NCBI GenBank assembly: GCA_963727285.1
Contig: CAVSFF010000009.1
Coordinates: 558,001-622,000, forward strand
From: CAITWD01 sp963727285
GTDB lineage: Bacteria > Actinomycetota > Thermoleophilia > Miltoncostaeales > Miltoncostaeaceae
Length of the DNA stretch: 64,000 nucleotides
Direction: 5' to 3'
Of this stretch, positions 60,130 to 64,000 are shown in pieces. Made by a program: the position numbers and the translations under genes. Numbering within the stretch: position 1 is the first letter of the stretch; every line of letters starts with the position of its first letter. A model generated the notes under the pieces. That model was not told the DNA's origin and ran no database searches. It saw only the letters and a list, made by a program, of their open reading frames with translations.

Positions 60130-61202
60130 GAGAACAGCCCCGCCCGCGGATCGGCCGTGTCGAGGTCGGCGAACTGCTCGAGCGCCGCACGCTGCTCATC
60201 CGAGAGCGCATCCGGAACGCGGACACGGATGCGGGCGATGAGGTCACCACGTCCGGAGTGCTTCAGCTTCGGGGCGCCCTTGCCGGGCACGCGCAGCGCG
60301 CGTCCGTCCTGCGAGCCCGCCGGAACCTTCAGCTTGACCCGGCCGTCGATCGTCGGGATCTCGATGTGCGCGCCCAGCGCCGCCTCGGAGATGGTCACCG
60401 GCACGTCGAGCGACAGATCATCGCCGTTGCGGACGAAGACGCGGCTCGGCGTCACGCGGGTAATGACGATCAGGTCGCCGGGCTTGCCGCCCCGGACCCC
60501 GCCCTGCCCCTTGCCCGCCTGCCGGACCCGTGTCCCGTCCTTGACTCCGGGTGGGATCTTGACCGGATAGCGCTTGCGTTCGGGTACCGTCCCGGCCCCG
60601 TGACAGGTGGCGCACGGGTCGTCGATGATGGTGCCGTTGCCATGACAGCGCGGGCACGTCTGCCCGAGTGAGAACCCTCCCAAGTCACGCCCGGTCACCC
60701 CGCGTCCGCGGCAGTCCGGACACAGTCGCGGGCTCGTACCGGCGCGGGCGCCGGACCCGGCGCACGTCCCGCAGGTCTCGTCGATGTCGGCCGTGACGAC
60801 GATCTGCGCGCCGTTCATCGCCTGTTCGAACGACAGCGTCACCTCGACCTCGACGTCCGCGCCGCGCGGCGGCGGCGGGGGACTCCCCGCAGGTCCGCCG
60901 CCCTGGCGGCGGAACATGTCGCCGAAGATGTCGGCAAAGTCGCCGAACCCGCCGCCCGGCGCGGCGCCCGGCGGAACCCGCCCGCCGAACATGCGCGAAG
61001 CGTCGTACTCGCGACGCTTGTCGGCGTCCGAGAGAACGTCGTGGGCGTGCGAGACCTTCTTGAACCGCTCCTCGGCCACGGCGTCGCCCTGGTTGCGGTC
61101 CGGGTGGTACTGGCGGGCCAGCTTGCGGTACGCCTTCTTGATGTCGTCGGCGCTGGCGTCCTTGCTGACGCCCAACACCGCGTAAAGATCGTCGTCGGGC
61201 AT
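60126..61202 (-). CDS. dnaJ: chaperone protein DnaJ
   Basis: DnaJ (358 aa) stimulates the DnaK ATPase. The J domain (1-68) has the HPD motif in YHPDRNQGD, then a Gly/Phe-rich region. The zinc domain has four CxxCxGxG-like repeats (CGTCAGSGA, CPDCRGRG, CPRCHGNG, CATCHGAG), followed by client-binding domains (IPPGVKDGTRVRQAGKGQ). ATG 61202 is chosen over 61220. It sits 14 bp after grpE and overlaps hspR. Confidence 0.96.
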   Translation of the reverse strand: MPDDDLYAVLGVSKDASADDIKKAYRKLARQYHPDRNQGDAVAEERFKKVSHAHDVLSDADKRREYDASRMFGGRVPPGAAPGGGFGDFADIFGDMFRRQGGGPAGSPPPPPRGADVEVEVTLSFEQAMNGAQIVVTADIDETCGTCAGSGARAGTSPRLCPDCRGRGVTGRDLGGFSLGQTCPRCHGNGTIIDDPCATCHGAGTVPERKRYPVKIPPGVKDGTRVRQAGKGQGGVRGGKPGDLIVITRVTPSRVFVRNGDDLSLDVPVTISEAALGAHIEIPTIDGRVKLKVPAGSQDGRALRVPGKGAPKLKHSGRGDLIARIRVRVPDALSDEQRAALEQFADLDTADPRAGLFS

Positions 61203-61216
61203 ACCCCGCCCCCTGC

Positions 61217-61792
61217 TCACGCGTTGCCGGTCGACACAACCACCTTTGCCGCGCGCACCAGCTCGGCGTCGGTCCGATATCCCTTCTCGATCACTTCGAT
61301 CACCACGCCCTCCGGGGCGTCGGTCGACGGCACGGAGGCGATCGCGTCGTGCACGTTGGGATCGAACCGGTGCCCCAGCGCATCAACCTCGACGATGCCG
61401 TTGGCCACCAGGACCTGCGCCATCTGGACCCGCACCATGTCGACGCCGCCGGCAAGCGACGCGTCCCGGGCCGTCAGCGCCGCGACAGCCCGCTCCAGGT
61501 TGTCGAGTACCGGCAGGATCTGGCCGATCACGTCCCGGATCACGGCGGCCCTTATGGCCACGCGCTCCCGCTCCGTGCGGCGGCGGAAGTTCGCGAACTC
61601 CGCCCGCTCCCGCTGGAGCTGGTCGAGGTAGCCGTCCCGCTCGTCGCGCAGCTGGGCCATCTGCTCGTGCGTGGGCAGCGGCTCGACGTCGAGCTCAAGG
61701 TCACTGGCAGCATCCGCGGGTGGCTCAGGAGCATCCCCCGGCCACGCATCCTGCGGGGCGAAGGGGTCCGGCGTTGCGTCGGTACCCGTCAT
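61217..61792 (-). CDS. grpE: nucleotide exchange factor GrpE
   Basis: GrpE (191 aa) releases ADP from DnaK. An acidic N-terminal 50 residues lead into a long helix (MAQLRDERDGYLDQLQRERAEFANFRRRTERER) and the beta-domain signature VDALGHRFDPNVHDAIASVPSTDAPEGVVIEVIEKGYR. ATG 61792 has GGAGGACGCCG upstream. It follows dnaK by 94 bp, a gap containing a 26-bp palindrome. Confidence 0.95.
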   Translation of the reverse strand: MTGTDATPDPFAPQDAWPGDAPEPPADAASDLELDVEPLPTHEQMAQLRDERDGYLDQLQRERAEFANFRRRTERERVAIRAAVIRDVIGQILPVLDNLERAVAALTARDASLAGGVDMVRVQMAQVLVANGIVEVDALGHRFDPNVHDAIASVPSTDAPEGVVIEVIEKGYRTDAELVRAAKVVVSTGNA

Positions 61793-61826
61793 CGGCGTCC
61801 TCCGATCCGGTTGCACGCTGCGCGGG

Positions 61827-61852
61827 GCGCGCGGCCGCATGCGGCCGCGCGC
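61827..61852. repeat. 26-bp perfect palindrome between dnaK and grpE
   Basis: The two 13-base arms (left arm GCGCGCGGCCGCA) form a perfect GC palindrome with no loop, centred at 61839/61840. In mRNA it could form a stable hairpin that shields dnaK mRNA from 3' decay or reduces read-through into grpE. Confidence 0.6.
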
Positions 61853-61886
61853 GCAGAAACTGGCGATGTCATCGCGTTCCCCCGGC

Positions 61887-63786
<1,900 letters not shown>

Positions 63787-63854
63787 GCGTCGTGTCGCCT
63801 CCTGGAGCGGGCCGTCGCCGACCGCCCGTCGCTGCCGATAGTTCCACTCGCTGA

Positions 63855-63882
63855 ATCATAGATCTTAGTCGCTTCATGTCAA
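63855..63882 (-). promoter_or_regulatory. promoter of the dnaK operon
   Basis: On the minus strand TTGACA (63882-63877) is separated by 16 bp from TATGAT (63860-63855), a near-consensus sigma-70-type promoter about 70 bp upstream of the dnaK start. The spacer contains one copy of the operator-like GAAGCGACTAAGAT. Confidence 0.8.
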
Positions 63883-63920
63883 GTTTGCCGGCGAGCGATC
63901 TGAGCCGAAGTGACTAAGAT
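63862..63920. promoter_or_regulatory. two inverted HspR (HAIR-like) operator copies
   Basis: ATCTTAGTCGCTTC (63862-63875) and GAAGTGACTAAGAT (63907-63920) are inverted copies (13 of 14 matching). On the minus strand the first reads CTTGACA-N7-ACTAAG, close to the HAIR element CTTGAGT-N7-ACTCAAG bound by HspR. The second, read on the plus strand, has CTGAGC before the same core. HspR binding is inferred from the operon content. Confidence 0.65.
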
Positions 63921-64000
63921 TTTCTCGCACGATGCGGGGTCGGCACGGACCGTGCGTCTGCAGACGCCGGCAACGCCGCCGCGGCGGGTGGCCACCTCGG
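63921..64000. other. right edge upstream of dnaK, no gene seen
   Basis: The last 80 bp contain only a small CGTCTGCAGACG palindrome (about 63955-63966). If the second operator serves a divergent gene, that gene begins beyond the window. Confidence 0.4.

Noticed and set aside
63787..64000. CIRCE element for HrcA control of dnaK
   Set aside because: The TTAGCACTC-N9-GAGTGCTAA sequence is absent and hspR is in the operon.

Overview
The window is about 70% G+C by eye and densely coded on both strands, with many GTG and TTG starts and frequent 4-base ATGA/GTGA start-stop overlaps. Several markers point to a high-GC Gram-positive actinobacterium. They are a dnaK-grpE-dnaJ-hspR-clpB operon with HspR instead of HrcA/CIRCE, the G6PDH partner OpcA, a LexA box of the GAAC-N4-GTTC type, a membrane Ser/Thr kinase, and a futalosine-pathway gene (mqnD). 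I lean towards a deep lineage such as Thermoleophilia, but this is inference and no rRNA is present.

Layout. 0-5.7 kb: a drug/lipid-type ABC exporter, an HD-GYP membrane phosphodiesterase, a luciferase-like monooxygenase and a cyclopropane-fatty-acid synthase-like methyltransferase. 5.7-13.9 kb: DUF1295 and MscS/DUF1385 membrane proteins, an alcohol dehydrogenase, several small zinc-ribbon or unknown proteins, a GYD protein, a rhodanese, a BCP peroxiredoxin and an acetyltransferase. 13.9-15.2 kb: RNase P RNA, lexA with its own SOS box, and tRNA-Leu(GAG). 15.2-23.1 kb: an AlkZ-like winged-helix protein, secG, a thioesterase, a cupin, an acetyltransferase, mqnD, a Crp/Fnr regulator, a lipoprotein and a quinone-reductase-like enzyme. 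23.2-28.0 kb: transketolase, zwf and opcA (pentose phosphate pathway). 28.0-34.0 kb: Ktr/Trk potassium uptake, a degenerate HD-domain protein, an AcuC-type deacetylase, a YCII protein and glutamine-dependent NAD synthetase. 34.0-43.4 kb: an exported protein, a complete two-component system, a class-I amidotransferase hydrolase, a J-domain protein, a Ser/Thr kinase, a CDGSH protein, a cold-shock protein, a nitroreductase and small membrane proteins.

43.4-45.6 kb is an accessory islet beside tRNA-Ala(TGC). It has a tyrosine-recombinase remnant, a small unknown gene with unusual codon use, and two diverged 58-bp repeats exactly 610 bp apart that bracket that gene. Their hairpin core resembles the tRNA-Ala anticodon arm. 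This is the least explained part of the window.

45.6-57 kb: oxidoreductases, a zinc-ribbon/PAS protein, a surface-sugar operon (DegT aminotransferase, DUF354 protein, CapD/FlaA1-type dehydratase, small Cys protein), a PhoR-like kinase, small membrane proteins and a metallo-beta-lactamase-fold hydrolase. 57-63.8 kb is the HspR-controlled chaperone operon, read leftwards from a near-consensus promoter at about 63.87 kb that lies between two inverted operator-like copies.

Caution: at least five genes carry small indels that break the frame while the protein-level sequence stays intact (integrase, SDR39U1-like epimerase, CapD-like dehydratase with about seven indels in 0.7 kb, MBL hydrolase, and dnaK itself). 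An indel in dnaK suggests that many of these are assembly or base-calling errors rather than true pseudogenes.
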